DNA of 46,545 nt from CAYQPF01 sp964419225 (lineage in GTDB: Bacteria; Cloacimonadota; Cloacimonadia; Cloacimonadales; CAYQPF01), in the NCBI GenBank assembly GCA_964419225.1, contig CAYQPF010000021.1, positions 1 to 46,545 of the forward strand, in the 5' to 3' direction. Under the pieces are notes generated by a model. It made no database searches, had not been told where the DNA came from, and worked only from the letters and a program-made list of their open reading frames with translations. Shown here in pieces: positions 15,184 to 23,590 of this stretch (position 1 is the stretch's first letter; each line of letters starts with the position of its first letter). The translations under genes were made by a program, and so were the position numbers.

Positions 15184-17646
15184 CTATTTTAAAATCAGAA
15201 TTTTTTTGATTATTTGACTTTGAGATGTTTTCATGATGACAAAATATACACCTGAAGCTAATTTTCTGTTTTGCAGATCCTTTGTTTCGAAGCTGGTCTT
15301 ATTTTTACCTTTGGCAAAATTCCCTCGGGTAATATTCTTCACTTTCTGACCTTTACAATTATACAATGCTAACTCCACAGATGTATTCTCCTTCAAAGAA
15401 AACTCAACCCATGAGACGAATGAAAGGGGGTTTGGTGAAATAGAAAATTCGTCGTACATGGGTTGAGAGGAGTGGGAAGTGTCTGTGGGAAAATTTCGTT
15501 TATAATAAAGGGGGCCATAAAATTGATTGAGACCATTCATCTCGAGCAATTCCAGCCAAAAATAATGCTCTCCGGGATCAATATTCGCTATGGAATAAGT
15601 ATAGGTAGCCTGAGTACCCAAAACTTGGGCAGCTTCTCTTGTGATCAAACTAAAATTTAGCCTCTGAGCCAATGCCGGATTGTTTTGCTCACACTCAAAT
15701 AAATTGTAGCCTAAAATTCCACTTTCTGACTGGGTTATCCACTTCAGTGAAATGGTATCAGAAAGTGTATCTGAAAATGTAAAAGAGGATAACTCTACCG
15801 GAAGAGTGTGCTCAATGTAGTTAGTATCAAAATACCAGACCGGGCAAGCATCTGCCTCCTCATAGACTGAACAGGGGATGATTTGCCAATAGATGCGATG
15901 ATTGTTGGGCAACCCTTCTACCTGATAATTATAAGCTGCCGTAGTTATACCATTAATAATATTAGTGGGAGGACTATCAGTTCCAAGGTAAACTTTGAAA
16001 TTCGTCGGATAACCTGCAGTTACATCCCAGCTCAAACTTATATTCAGGGTATCCAGAACCTGACCATATGCAGGATTTGCAATGTTCGCCGGACGTTGAT
16101 TATTGAATTCATACGCACCCGGATCCGGTGCAATGGTATTTCTGTTATTCCCCTGATAGTCCAAAGTCACACTTGCCAGGGGAATTCCCGCATTTCCCAC
16201 ATTGGGATCCAATTCAATCTGCAGATTCTCCGCAGATATAAATACCGGATCTGCCCAGACAGAACCTCCCTCCTGTCCGGTGTATGACTGCCAGACAGGT
16301 AACGTCTGATAAGAATTCGTGCAAAATCCCAGATAACCATTCGTATTCACAGAATAATATACATTATGTGAGAAAATTATTTCTGAAGGCCAAGCATAAC
16401 CATTCTGGAAATAAAGGCAATAATGCTTAGCTATTCCCGATTGTGCCGAAGTGGCATTCTTAATGATATTATTCTGGAAGATGATTTTCTCCCCGGAATT
16501 ATTACTGCAAGTTAGTGCAGTACTCGAGGAATTCAAACTGCCACTGATAAGAATACTGTTATAAAAAACATCAATTTCAGAGCCGGTACTTCCATCATTC
16601 GTAAGTGAAATCCCATGCACTAACAGATCAGAGACCGAACCGGAAGTGTAACTTGAAATCAACTTATAAATAAGATTGTTGTAAATACTGAACTTCTGTC
16701 CGGCTGTATTGACCGGATTGATCTTCATCCCTATACATTGACTCAGAGAACTGGTTGATAAAGTGGTCAGATCATGTATGGATAAATTAGTACATACGAC
16801 AGATCCTGAAATGCTTTGCAGGTTTAGACCTGTGACATTGCCCTGAGAAGCCAGATTATGAATTGTTCCATACTCGATCTTCAAGCTCTTTTGATTAGTT
16901 CCACTGATACCAACAACTGCTCCACTACTGCCCCCAATATCATTTGCTGTTTCTGCACCTATGTAAAATTGACTGCTTCTTGTTCCGGTTATCTCGTTTC
17001 CTTCCTGGGGATATGCAGCAGTTCCATAAAGTAATATTCCCTGATAACAATTTGAAACAGCAAAACTCTCAAATCTGTTGTAAGAACACGCACCTGCTGC
17101 CGAACTTGCTGTAAAGTTATCAGAGATCCCGATCCCTCTGCTGTTTGGATTAGCTCGGTTGAGAGTTACCCGGCAATTTTTGATTGTATTATGGCTGGCT
17201 CCATCGGTGACTGATTTGTTGGTAAGATAGAACCCGTACTCCATTCTTTCATTATTGGTAACATTGGATGAGTTTTCCTCCAGATCGATACTCTCAAAAG
17301 TGATGTAATCAGAACCTGATAAATAAATAATGGCATCTGAAGTTCCAGCCCCTGCCCCGGCTATAATGCGGGGATTAGCTCCTGATCCGGATTTGCGAAA
17401 GGTGATTGGATTGCCTGCAGTACCGGTTGCTGTGATCACCGGAACCAACCCGGTAAAAACTGAGCCGGCACCTACCTCAAAAACCACTCCCCCGCTCCCC
17501 ACTCCATTTGTGTTCAAATCACTGACTGCCGTTGCAATACTTGTATAATTCCCAGAAGGTGATACCGTAAAATTCCCTGTTAAAGGCAAGGCAAACAGAG
17601 GAAGCCAAGAACAAGCTATCAGTAGCCAGGCAATAATATATTTCAT
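15184..17646 (-). CDS. Secreted right-handed beta-helix protein with C-terminal sorting domain
   Basis: Large exported protein of 820 residues. The start is the ATG at 17646, preceded by GAGAGGTG; the GTG nine bases upstream is not needed. A signal peptide MKYIIAWLLIACSWLPLFAL is visible. Residues 30-500 are Ser/Thr/Asn/Gly-rich rungs typical of parallel beta-helices (YITFESIDLEEN, NTIKNCRVTLNRANPNSRGI, NIIKNATSAQSG). A fibronectin-III-like segment follows (LSWDVTAGYPTNFKVYLGTD). The last 80 residues form a type IX/FlgD-like sorting domain (FSISPNPLSFVSWVEFSL, YNCKGQKVKNI, ASGVYFVIMKTS, KKILILK). No catalytic site is visible; adhesion or polysaccharide binding is possible. G/C content is visibly higher than in the STAND gene. 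Confidence 0.85.
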   Translation of the reverse strand: MKYIIAWLLIACSWLPLFALPLTGNFTVSPSGNYTSIATAVSDLNTNGVGSGGVVFEVGAGSVFTGLVPVITATGTAGNPITFRKSGSGANPRIIAGAGAGTSDAIIYLSGSDYITFESIDLEENSSNVTNNERMEYGFYLTNKSVTDGASHNTIKNCRVTLNRANPNSRGIGISDNFTASSAAGACSYNRFESFAVSNCYQGILLYGTAAYPQEGNEITGTRSSQFYIGAETANDIGGSSGAVVGISGTNQKSLKIEYGTIHNLASQGNVTGLNLQSISGSVVCTNLSIHDLTTLSTSSLSQCIGMKINPVNTAGQKFSIYNNLIYKLISSYTSGSVSDLLVHGISLTNDGSTGSEIDVFYNSILISGSLNSSSTALTCSNNSGEKIIFQNNIIKNATSAQSGIAKHYCLYFQNGYAWPSEIIFSHNVYYSVNTNGYLGFCTNSYQTLPVWQSYTGQEGGSVWADPVFISAENLQIELDPNVGNAGIPLASVTLDYQGNNRNTIAPDPGAYEFNNQRPANIANPAYGQVLDTLNISLSWDVTAGYPTNFKVYLGTDSPPTNIINGITTAAYNYQVEGLPNNHRIYWQIIPCSVYEEADACPVWYFDTNYIEHTLPVELSSFTFSDTLSDTISLKWITQSESGILGYNLFECEQNNPALAQRLNFSLITREAAQVLGTQATYTYSIANIDPGEHYFWLELLEMNGLNQFYGPLYYKRNFPTDTSHSSQPMYDEFSISPNPLSFVSWVEFSLKENTSVELALYNCKGQKVKNITRGNFAKGKNKTSFETKDLQNRKLASGVYFVIMKTSQSQIIKKILILK

Positions 17647-17774
17647 AATCAGCACCTCTCAAATTACTGATTATATTAATAACATATTTTTATTTATTGT
17701 CAAGAAATATTTTTCTACATGCTTTATTTTGGTATAAGACAGTTAATATCAAGGTCAAAGCCTGGATTTGGAAC

Positions 17775-17982
17775 GCCGGCTTTAGCCGGTAATTCTGTAT
17801 GCTTTAGCTTACAGCCACAATATAACTCTTCCTTCTTCTCTCTCAAATTGTCCACAGAAAGACAATCTGGACATTTACAACAGATTAAACCTATCCTTGT
17901 CCGTAGGACACAAGAATTTAGTTTGCAGTTTCAACTGCAAGTTTTAATGACCCCATCCTCATCCGGTAGGATGAAAGATTAT
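17775..17982 (+). repeat. Five-hairpin cluster: two TTTA-loop hairpins plus copy 2 of the three-hairpin element
   Basis: In order: GCCGGC-ttta-GCCGGT (17775-17790), CTGTATGC-ttta-GCTTACAG (17795-17814, one mismatch), TGTCC-gta-GGACA (17898-17910), TTGCAGTT-tc-AACTGCAA (17923-17940) and TCATCC-ggta-GGATGA (17959-17974) with AAGATTATTA after it. The last three match the trio at 5247-5330 in order and orientation, with compensating changes in the third stem (TTATCC/GGATAA against TCATCC/GGATGA). Confidence 0.75.
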
Positions 17983-17985
17983 TAC

Positions 17986-18339
17986 ATCGCTGTATTAATC
18001 TACTAAGCAAGAAAAAAACAAAACATCCTAAATACGTTACTTTGAAATTGTTACCAAGTTTTATTAACGTTACTCTGGCTTATATTCGTTCGAATAATCT
18101 TGCCAAGAAAAAGTAACATAAACGAGGGTTTACGTTACAGCAGCCACTGGATCCATTATTCTTTTCATTTGACTTTTTTCATCAATTTATGCCAATTGGT
18201 ACAAAAGAAGATGTTTAGATGAATAAAATAGGTCAGGAAGTGTGTTGAATCAAGTCGGGAAAAGAACTAATCCATATTATGGATAAACTGCTTTTCAGAC
18301 TTTGAGTTCTCTTCTAAATTCATAGACAGAAGGTAAATA
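17986..18339. other. Intergenic, no gene seen
   Basis: About 350 bases between the hairpin cluster and the first Rhs remnant, with stops in all frames. GTTACTTTGAAATTGTTAC-type and TTACGTTACAGCAG stretches are present but form no clear element. Confidence 0.35.
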
Positions 18340-19203
18340 TTGAAAAAAGACTCTATTTTCTCCAAATGTGTAAAAAGTAACGAAAACCATGGTTTATCTT
18401 ACTCTTCCGGCACTCAGAACAAATACACTTACAATGGTAAAGAACTGGTGGATGAGTTTGGTTTAAATTGGTATCATTATGGTGCCAGATATTATGATCC
18501 GCAGATTGGGAGATGGCATAGCCCAGATCCGGCAGATGAATTTCACAGTCCGTAGGTGTATTGTGCAAATAATCCGGTGATGTTGGTGGATCTAAATGGA
18601 TGTGAGACTGATATTGCACCTGATGTAGCAAAATCGAATAGTTATACAGAATTTAATAAATCTCCAGAAGGAAGGGCTTATATTAGTCAATTCGAGGAAG
18701 GAGGCATATATCAAGACCAGTTACTGAAAGTAAGCTATAGAATAACACAAAAATCAGATGGTTCAAAAATTGCAGGAACACATAGAACTGGATATTTCAC
18801 TGATGATACAAAAAAAAGTTTTATACAGACAGACAAAATTCCTGATGGAAAACAAATTGTTCAACTAGTAACAATTAATTCTAAATGTGGTAGTGATTCA
18901 CCAGCTAAAGGATTTTCTTTTTTAAGAAGATGCGATACAATAATGGAGGAAATACAACATGCTAATTGTAATGCTTATTTTGGAAAAGATACAGCAGAAG
19001 AACAAATATACAGCTATAATAATGTTGAGTATAAAAGAACTTTTCTTGAAGGAGTAAATAACAGAAATTTATTGAATGTAAACAATGCAACTATTAAAAC
19101 ATTATACATGCCCCCTAAAGTTTTTGGCCCAGATAATACTGACGCTTTTGATAGTCTTTTGCCTGGGAAAATGTTGTACAATAATACTAAACCAAAGAAA
19201 TAG
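18340..19203 (+). pseudogene. Rhs core remnant with C-terminal toxin-like tip, interrupted by an in-frame TAG
   Basis: Reads YSSGTQNKYTYNGKELVDEF, then LNWYHYGARYYDPQIGRWHS, then PDPADEFHSP, TAG (18553-18555), VYCANNPVMLVDLNGCE: the Rhs-associated core. The expected residue at the stop is Tyr (TAC changed to TAG); the second copy has Phe there. After DLNGCE comes a 185-residue tip not shared with the second copy, as expected of a polymorphic toxin. It contains CDTIMEEIQHANCNAYFGKD, which resembles a zincin HExxH site with the first His replaced by Glu. The upstream shell and YD repeats are missing, so this is an orphan tip, broken twice. The frame after the TAG could start at GTG 18556, but has no ribosome site. 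Confidence 0.8.
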
Positions 19204-19215
19204 AAGGTAGTTATT

Positions 19216-19992
19216 ATGAGAATTACTTTTATTATGATCTTATTATTAAGCTCAGTTTGGCTTTATTCATTTAACTACTTTACATATTATGCCCAAACTA
19301 ATGTGTTGGCTGATACTATAGGAACAGATTCATCTAAATGTACTAATTCAACCAGCGACACTACAGCACAAAGTATTTCAATAGAAGATATAGATAGAGA
19401 AATGATTTTAGCAGATTCATTACTTACTCAATGGGGAGTTGAAATGGGCAATTTTTTAAAAAAGAGAAATTTGAATTACTATAGCAAACTTTTTTCTTCA
19501 TGGGAAAAACCAGCTATTTTTCATTTCATGGATGAAAAAATACTATCTGATACAACTGGTAAAATTGTTGTTAATATTTTAGACCCAGATCATGGAGATT
19601 ACTTTGCAGATCTTATGTTAAATTTAAGTCCAAACTCCAAGCTGGAAGTGTATATAGACAGATTTCCAGTTGTAAAAGAAAAAATAGTAAGAACAAAGGA
19701 TACATTGTATCTACTTAAGAAAAACAGAAAGAAAGAAGTACTATTTCAGCGAAAATCTGCTTTTAATGGTATAAAGAATCATTTCGGGAAATTCTTTTAC
19801 ATTGGACATTATAAAAATACACAGTACTTATATGAAACTTTTGAAAATGTATATGAGTTTTACTTAGTGACATTAAATTTAGAGTTTCCTAGAGAATACT
19901 TGGTTTGGTTTGATGAAAACTGGAACATAATTCGGTTTGAAGAAATGAGAACACCGGTATTTCATGTAGGATATATTGTATTAAAGGATTAA
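19216..19992 (+). CDS. Exported protein of unknown family, candidate immunity protein for the Rhs tip
   Basis: 258 residues with an N-terminal signal peptide or anchor (MRITFIMILLLSSVWLYSFN), then a Ser/Thr-rich linker and a domain rich in aromatic residues (HFGKFFYIGHYKNTQYLYET, EFPREYLVWFDENWNIIRF). I recognise no family. AGAAGG precedes the ATG, and the gene begins 12 bases after the Rhs tip stop. Immunity genes normally follow the toxin tip directly, and immunity to a toxin acting in the periplasm would need export, so this is the likely role by position. The gene itself looks intact. Confidence 0.6.
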   Translation: MRITFIMILLLSSVWLYSFNYFTYYAQTNVLADTIGTDSSKCTNSTSDTTAQSISIEDIDREMILADSLLTQWGVEMGNFLKKRNLNYYSKLFSSWEKPAIFHFMDEKILSDTTGKIVVNILDPDHGDYFADLMLNLSPNSKLEVYIDRFPVVKEKIVRTKDTLYLLKKNRKKEVLFQRKSAFNGIKNHFGKFFYIGHYKNTQYLYETFENVYEFYLVTLNLEFPREYLVWFDENWNIIRFEEMRTPVFHVGYIVLKD

Positions 19993-20027
19993 AAATTATT
20001 GGTTCTACAACAGCCGCTATAGCTTTC

Positions 20028-20165
20028 GATAAAACTGCAAATGAATATAACATAACTGGGCAGGATTTTTATGTCTATGATTAAAACGGGAATATGAATG
20101 TTGATCGAAATAAGAACATTGAAATTGAGTACAACATATTTCCAGCAGTTAAAACAGCCGTCTAA
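20028..20165 (+). pseudogene. YD-repeat (Rhs) remnant with stop codons
   Basis: Frame reads ITGQDFYVYD, TAA, NGNMNVDRNKNIEIEYNIF, matching the Rhs YD repeat YDxNGNMxxDxNKxIxIxYN, with the expected Glu codon GAA changed to TAA. Its 3' end runs into the inverted hairpin element at 20143-20187. Confidence 0.7.
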
Positions 20166-20187
20166 ATTCTTGTGTCCTACGAACAAT
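20143..20187 (-). repeat. Three-hairpin element, partial inverted copy 3
   Basis: The reverse complement of this stretch matches the first two hairpins of copies 1 and 2: CAGCAGTTAAAA and CCGTCTAA as in copy 1, and CTAAATTCTTGTGTCCTAC as in copy 2, with one mismatch in about 25 bases against copy 2. The third hairpin is absent. Confidence 0.7.
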
Positions 20188-20281
20188 TTTTGTTTAAGCA
20201 AAAAGAACTTTACAATATGATACCTTTAGAAATAATATGCTGATGTTGTTTTTAAGTAATTGAGTTACTAAAAGGAATAAT

Positions 20282-21778
20282 ATGGTTAAAAGTAAAGAAT
20301 ATCTTCAGGGGCTTGTACTGGAATTGTGCAAACTATCATTCGAAGCAGAATGGGTAGAGTTTAAACATAATAATTCAGATCCTCAGGAAATAGGTGAGTA
20401 TATTTCTGCTTTGTCTAATTCTGCAGCTCTTTATAGTAAAGTAAATGCTTATATACTTTGGGGTATTAATGATATTGACCATGAAATTATGGGAACAGAT
20501 TTTAAACCGAAGCATAAAAAAGTTGGTAATGAAGAATTGGAAAATTGGTTATTGCAACGGTTAAAACCCAAAATTAATTTTTGTTTTCATTCAATTGAAA
20601 TAAATAGCAAAACTGTAATAGTTTTAGAAATCGACCCAGCTTTTAAACATCCCGTCCAATTTCGGAATATGGAATATATACGTATTGGATCTTATAAAAA
20701 GAAACTCAAAGATTTTCCCGAAAAAGAAAGAGAGCTTTGGCGATCTTTAGATAAAACTCCTTTTGAAATCAATATTGTCCTAGAGAACCAAAGCTCTGAA
20801 AAAATTATGAAACTACTTGATTATCCATCCTATTTTGAGTTGTTAGACTTGCCTTTACCTGATGGTCATAAGGCAATTATTAATTGTCTTAAACAAGATC
20901 TCATAATTACGGAATGCCCTGCTGGAGGATATAACATAACTAGTTTAGGTGCCATCCTATTTGCCAGACGACTCGATGATTTTATCAGTTTGAAAAGAAA
21001 AGCAATGAGAATAATTCTTTACAAAGGCAAAAACCGCATTGAAACCCTGAAAGAACAGGTAGAGGTAAAAGGATATGCTTCTGGTTTTGAAGAATTAGTT
21101 AGTTATGTTTCCGCAATAATGCCCTCAAATGAAATTATTGGACAAGCATTTCGTAAAACAATGTTAATGTACCCGGAAATTGCAATTCGAGAATTAATTG
21201 CTAATGCCTTAATTCACCAGGATTTTTTTGAAACAGGATCAGGCCCAATGGTTGAAATTTTCGAGGATAGAATTGAGATTACTAATCCCGGTGAACCATT
21301 AGTCTCCATTGATAGGTTTCTGGATTCACCCCCTAAATCACGAAATGAATTACTTGCGTCTCTAATGCGTCGTTGCAGAATCTGTGAAGAACGCGGAAGC
21401 GGAATAGATAAAGTAGTGTTTCAAACTGAATTATTACAATTACCTGCTCCTCTGTTTGAGATTATTCCAGGATTTACCCGTACCGTTTTATTTGCTCATC
21501 AGGATATAGAAGAAATGAGTAAAGCAGACCGGGTTCGTGCTTGTTATCAGCATTCATGCTTACAATATGTCCAAAGGCAGAATATGAGTAACAAAACATT
21601 GCGTATTCGATTTGGATTAGATGAGACAAAGGGTGCTTTGATCAGCAGGATTATCAATGCTGCATTAGATGCCGGATTGATAAAAAAAATCAGTCTTTCT
21701 GAATCAAGAAGAGATTCGGTTTATGTTCCCTATTGGTCCATTTCGGAGAATGTGGAGAATGCTGATAAATACAAATAA
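20282..21778 (+). CDS. Schlafen/AlbA_2-type domain plus GHKL-like ATPase, winged-helix regulator family (COG2865-like)
   Basis: 498 residues. N-terminal AlbA_2 (Schlafen-like nucleic-acid binding) domain with EWVEFKHNNSDPQEIGEYIS and NAYILWGIND; then a GHKL-type ATP-binding domain with IAIRELIANALIHQDF (N-box), IFEDRIEITNPGEP, and ERGSGIDKV; and a C-terminal winged helix (IRFGLDETKGALISRIINAA, then LDAGLIKKIS). Proteins of this layout are annotated as putative transcriptional regulators or ATP-binding proteins and are common in defence islands. Starts at ATG 20282 behind AAAAGGAATAAT. It is flanked by Rhs debris on both sides but has no damage itself. The domain assignment is good; the biological role is open. 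Confidence 0.82.
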   Translation: MVKSKEYLQGLVLELCKLSFEAEWVEFKHNNSDPQEIGEYISALSNSAALYSKVNAYILWGINDIDHEIMGTDFKPKHKKVGNEELENWLLQRLKPKINFCFHSIEINSKTVIVLEIDPAFKHPVQFRNMEYIRIGSYKKKLKDFPEKERELWRSLDKTPFEINIVLENQSSEKIMKLLDYPSYFELLDLPLPDGHKAIINCLKQDLIITECPAGGYNITSLGAILFARRLDDFISLKRKAMRIILYKGKNRIETLKEQVEVKGYASGFEELVSYVSAIMPSNEIIGQAFRKTMLMYPEIAIRELIANALIHQDFFETGSGPMVEIFEDRIEITNPGEPLVSIDRFLDSPPKSRNELLASLMRRCRICEERGSGIDKVVFQTELLQLPAPLFEIIPGFTRTVLFAHQDIEEMSKADRVRACYQHSCLQYVQRQNMSNKTLRIRFGLDETKGALISRIINAALDAGLIKKISLSESRRDSVYVPYWSISENVENADKYK

Positions 21779-21783
21779 TGGCA

Positions 21784-21921
21784 ATTGTGTTTTCGGTCAT
21801 TTTCGCTTTGCCTTCCCTAGAGGCACTTTCTGTTCTGGTTAGAGTCAAGGTACAATATTTTTAATCAATTATTGACCAATTTTGAGTCAAATCAGATGTA
21901 TTGTGTTTTCGGTCATTTTCG
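21784..21921. repeat. 22-bp direct repeat pair after the AlbA_2 gene
   Basis: ATTGTGTTTTCGGTCATTTT plus CG occurs at 21784-21805 and again exactly at 21900-21921, a spacing of 116 bases. The first copy begins five bases after the stop codon. No gene lies between. They could be regulatory boxes, recombination scars or ends of a lost insert. Confidence 0.7.
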
Positions 21922-21975
21922 ATGACCTTCAGAAGAGGTTGGAAAAATAGCTTGCTTGATTTACTGGAAGGAGGA

Positions 21976-22262
21976 GAGACATTGAACTATCAAAGTAACG
22001 AAATCCATGGTTTATCATACTCTTCCGGCACTCAGAACAAATACACTTACAATGGCAAATAGCTGGTGGATGAGTTTGGGTTGAATTGGTACCACTATGG
22101 GGCGAGAGATAGTTGTTAATTATTAGTTGTTAGTTGTTAATGAAAAGAAAAACAATGAGAGAAAAGAGGCAGATGATTTCCACAGTCCGTTTGTGTATTG
22201 TGCGAATAATATTTAAGTAGAATTGATAATGCTGGACAGGAATATGAATGTCGATAGAAATA
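21976..22262 (+). pseudogene. Second Rhs core remnant, broken by TAG and by a tandem tract
   Basis: Nearly the same bases as copy 1 from AGTAACGAAA (21994; copy 1 at 18376). It reads SSGTQNKYTYNGK, TAG (for Glu), LVDEFGLNWYHYGAR, then switches at 22110 to a tract of TAGTTGTTA words in place of the YYDPQIGRWHSPD segment, and resumes with ADDFHSPFVYCANN. A further scrap at about 22240-22262 matches the GNMNVDRNK piece of the YD repeat. GGAGGAG lies before it, but the gene is dead. Confidence 0.8.
22110..22142 (+). repeat. Degenerate TAGTTGTTAATTATTAGTTG tract inside the Rhs remnant
   Basis: Words TTGTTA/ATTATTAG/TTGTTAG repeated, ending in TTAATG, then purine-rich sequence. The tract begins with an in-frame TAG and replaces about 13 codons of the Rhs core. 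The same word type follows the stop of the CHASE2 gene at 40440. Confidence 0.6.
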
Positions 22263-22348
22263 AATTTTCTGGCCAAGTGAGATGTCTTCTCCTATAGTTT
22301 CTTTGAGAAGAATGTAACTTTTTAATGAGGAGGTTGTAAAAAATACTT

Positions 22349-22706
22349 ATGAATGAATTACACAACGATTTTCAAAATATTGTCAACCTGATTCAATACC
22401 GCACGAAATAATGTTTTCAGGAACAATTAATGAAGAATTGATAAGATTGTATTGGAATAAAGGAAAACACATTTCAGAGCAGATGTTACAAAGAAAATGG
22501 GGTGATTCTTATTAGACGGTTTGGCAGAACACATTTCGGAAAAATTTCATGAAACAAAAGGGTTTAATCAACGTGGATTATATCGAATGAAACAATTATA
22601 CGAAACCTATTTAGATAAAGATATTGTGTCACCACTGGTGTCACAAATTAGTTGGTCAAATCATTTAGTGATTTTGGCTAGTGCTAAATCCACTGAAGAA
22701 AGATAA
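22349..22706 (+). pseudogene. DUF1016 (YhcG-type) N-terminal domain remnant, several frameshifts
   Basis: Begins ATG 22349 behind GAGGAGG with MNELHNDFQNIVNLIQYRT, then stops; other frames continue EELIRLYWNKGKHISEQMLQ, RKWGDS and, from 22521, GLAEHISEKFHETKGFNQRG, YRMKQLYETYLDKDIVSPLV, SQISWSNHLVILASAKSTEE. This is the helical N-terminal domain of PDDEXK nucleases of the YhcG/RpnC-like family, which continue with a nuclease domain missing here (stop at 22704-22706). At least two frame changes separate the parts. Inactive. Confidence 0.85.
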
Positions 22707-22896
22707 TTTTGTTTAAAATTATGTATGAGTCCAGTATTAAAACCCATCTCTGATTATTTCAAAACTCAAATCTACCTTCATTTTACTTAGATTCAAAATC
22801 TAAGGCTCTTAAACCAACCTTTTATACATTAATTTTCTCCCAATCTGTGGATAAATGACTTTTTAGAGTGGACTCAGTAATTAAAGGAAAGAGAGA

Positions 22897-22968
22897 ATGA
22901 GAGAACAGGAAGATCATTACTATCCCTTTGGTTTCAAAATGGATGGTTATGGTACTCAGGGTACAATC
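22897..22968 (+). pseudogene. Third Rhs scrap (DHYYPFGFKMDG motif)
   Basis: EDHYYPFGFKMDGYGTQGT is the motif that precedes the Rhs core in FCB-group YD-repeat proteins. It continues into unrelated sequence, so only about 24 codons survive. With copies 1 and 2 it shows a former Rhs locus broken into pieces over 4.5 kb. Confidence 0.65.
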
Positions 22969-22992
22969 AAATTAGTAATGCATTACATATTT

Positions 22993-23447
22993 CTATCTTT
23001 TTTTAACTTCCTGAAAGCGTTTATCACGTTTACCCTGCCAAAACTCATACTCTTCATACTGAGAATCAAGTTCCTTTACGGTTACTAATATTCCATTAAG
23101 TATTTCGTAGTCTTTATTATAGTATTTTGTATCAGGAACTATCAACATTCTGTTTTGTTCAATTAAGTATGCAATATTGTAAGATCCCTTAAATATAATG
23201 TCATTATCATTCTTTTTTTACTTCTATCCTCAGAAAGCCAAATAGCTTCCGCATCACTTTCCCAAAATGTGGCATAAGCCTTAAAATACAACTTTTTTCC
23301 ACTTTCAAATTCAACAACTTTCAGAACTCGAGGATTAGTGAAATTAAACCAAATAATATCACAAATAACATACAGTATATAAATAACAATAATAATTCCA
23401 ATTATAATTAGAGTCTTTTTTGCAAAATCAATTATAATTTCTCCCAT
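22993..23447 (-). pseudogene. Membrane-anchored protein with a one-base frameshift in an A7 run; candidate immunity gene
   Basis: The first part (start ATG 23447, MGEIIIDFAKKTLIIIGIII) has one membrane segment and then FESGKKLYFKAYATFWESDA, EAIWLSEDRSKK. At a run of seven A (minus strand; T at 23213-23219) the frame ends soon after with RMIMTLYLRDL. In the neighbouring frame a clean continuation reads NDNDIIFKGSYNIAYLIEQN, RMLIVPDTKYYNKDYEIL, KELDSQYEEYEFWQGKRDKR to TAG at 22993-22995. One added A joins them into about 150 residues. It could be a decayed gene, phase variation at the A-run, or a sequencing error. A longer TTG-initiated start (23495) has no ribosome site. Next to Rhs debris, it may be an immunity protein. 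Confidence 0.7.
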
Positions 23448-23590
23448 CCTTATATCCTTGAACAACCCTTCTACCTCAGTAATCAATCTCAACAAACTAC
23501 CATGCAGAATATTTAGTTTTCTCCTTTAAAAAATTATCACAAAGACGCAAATATGAGTCTCTACGGGAAAAGCGGATTAATAACCATCTT

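Noticed and set aside
15463..17548. Long plus-strand frames opposite the beta-helix gene (15463, 15883, 17330)
   Set aside because: They are antisense shadows of the composition-biased beta-helix gene and lack ribosome sites.
17673..17703. TTGACA with TAATAT upstream of the beta-helix gene (minus strand)
   Set aside because: Spacing is 19 bases and the region is almost all A/T, so chance match is likely; left out of the feature list.
18553..18555. UAG readthrough or recoding in the Rhs gene
   Set aside because: The second Rhs copy has its TAG at a different position and a tract replacing its core, so both are better explained as decay; all other genes use TAG as normal stops.
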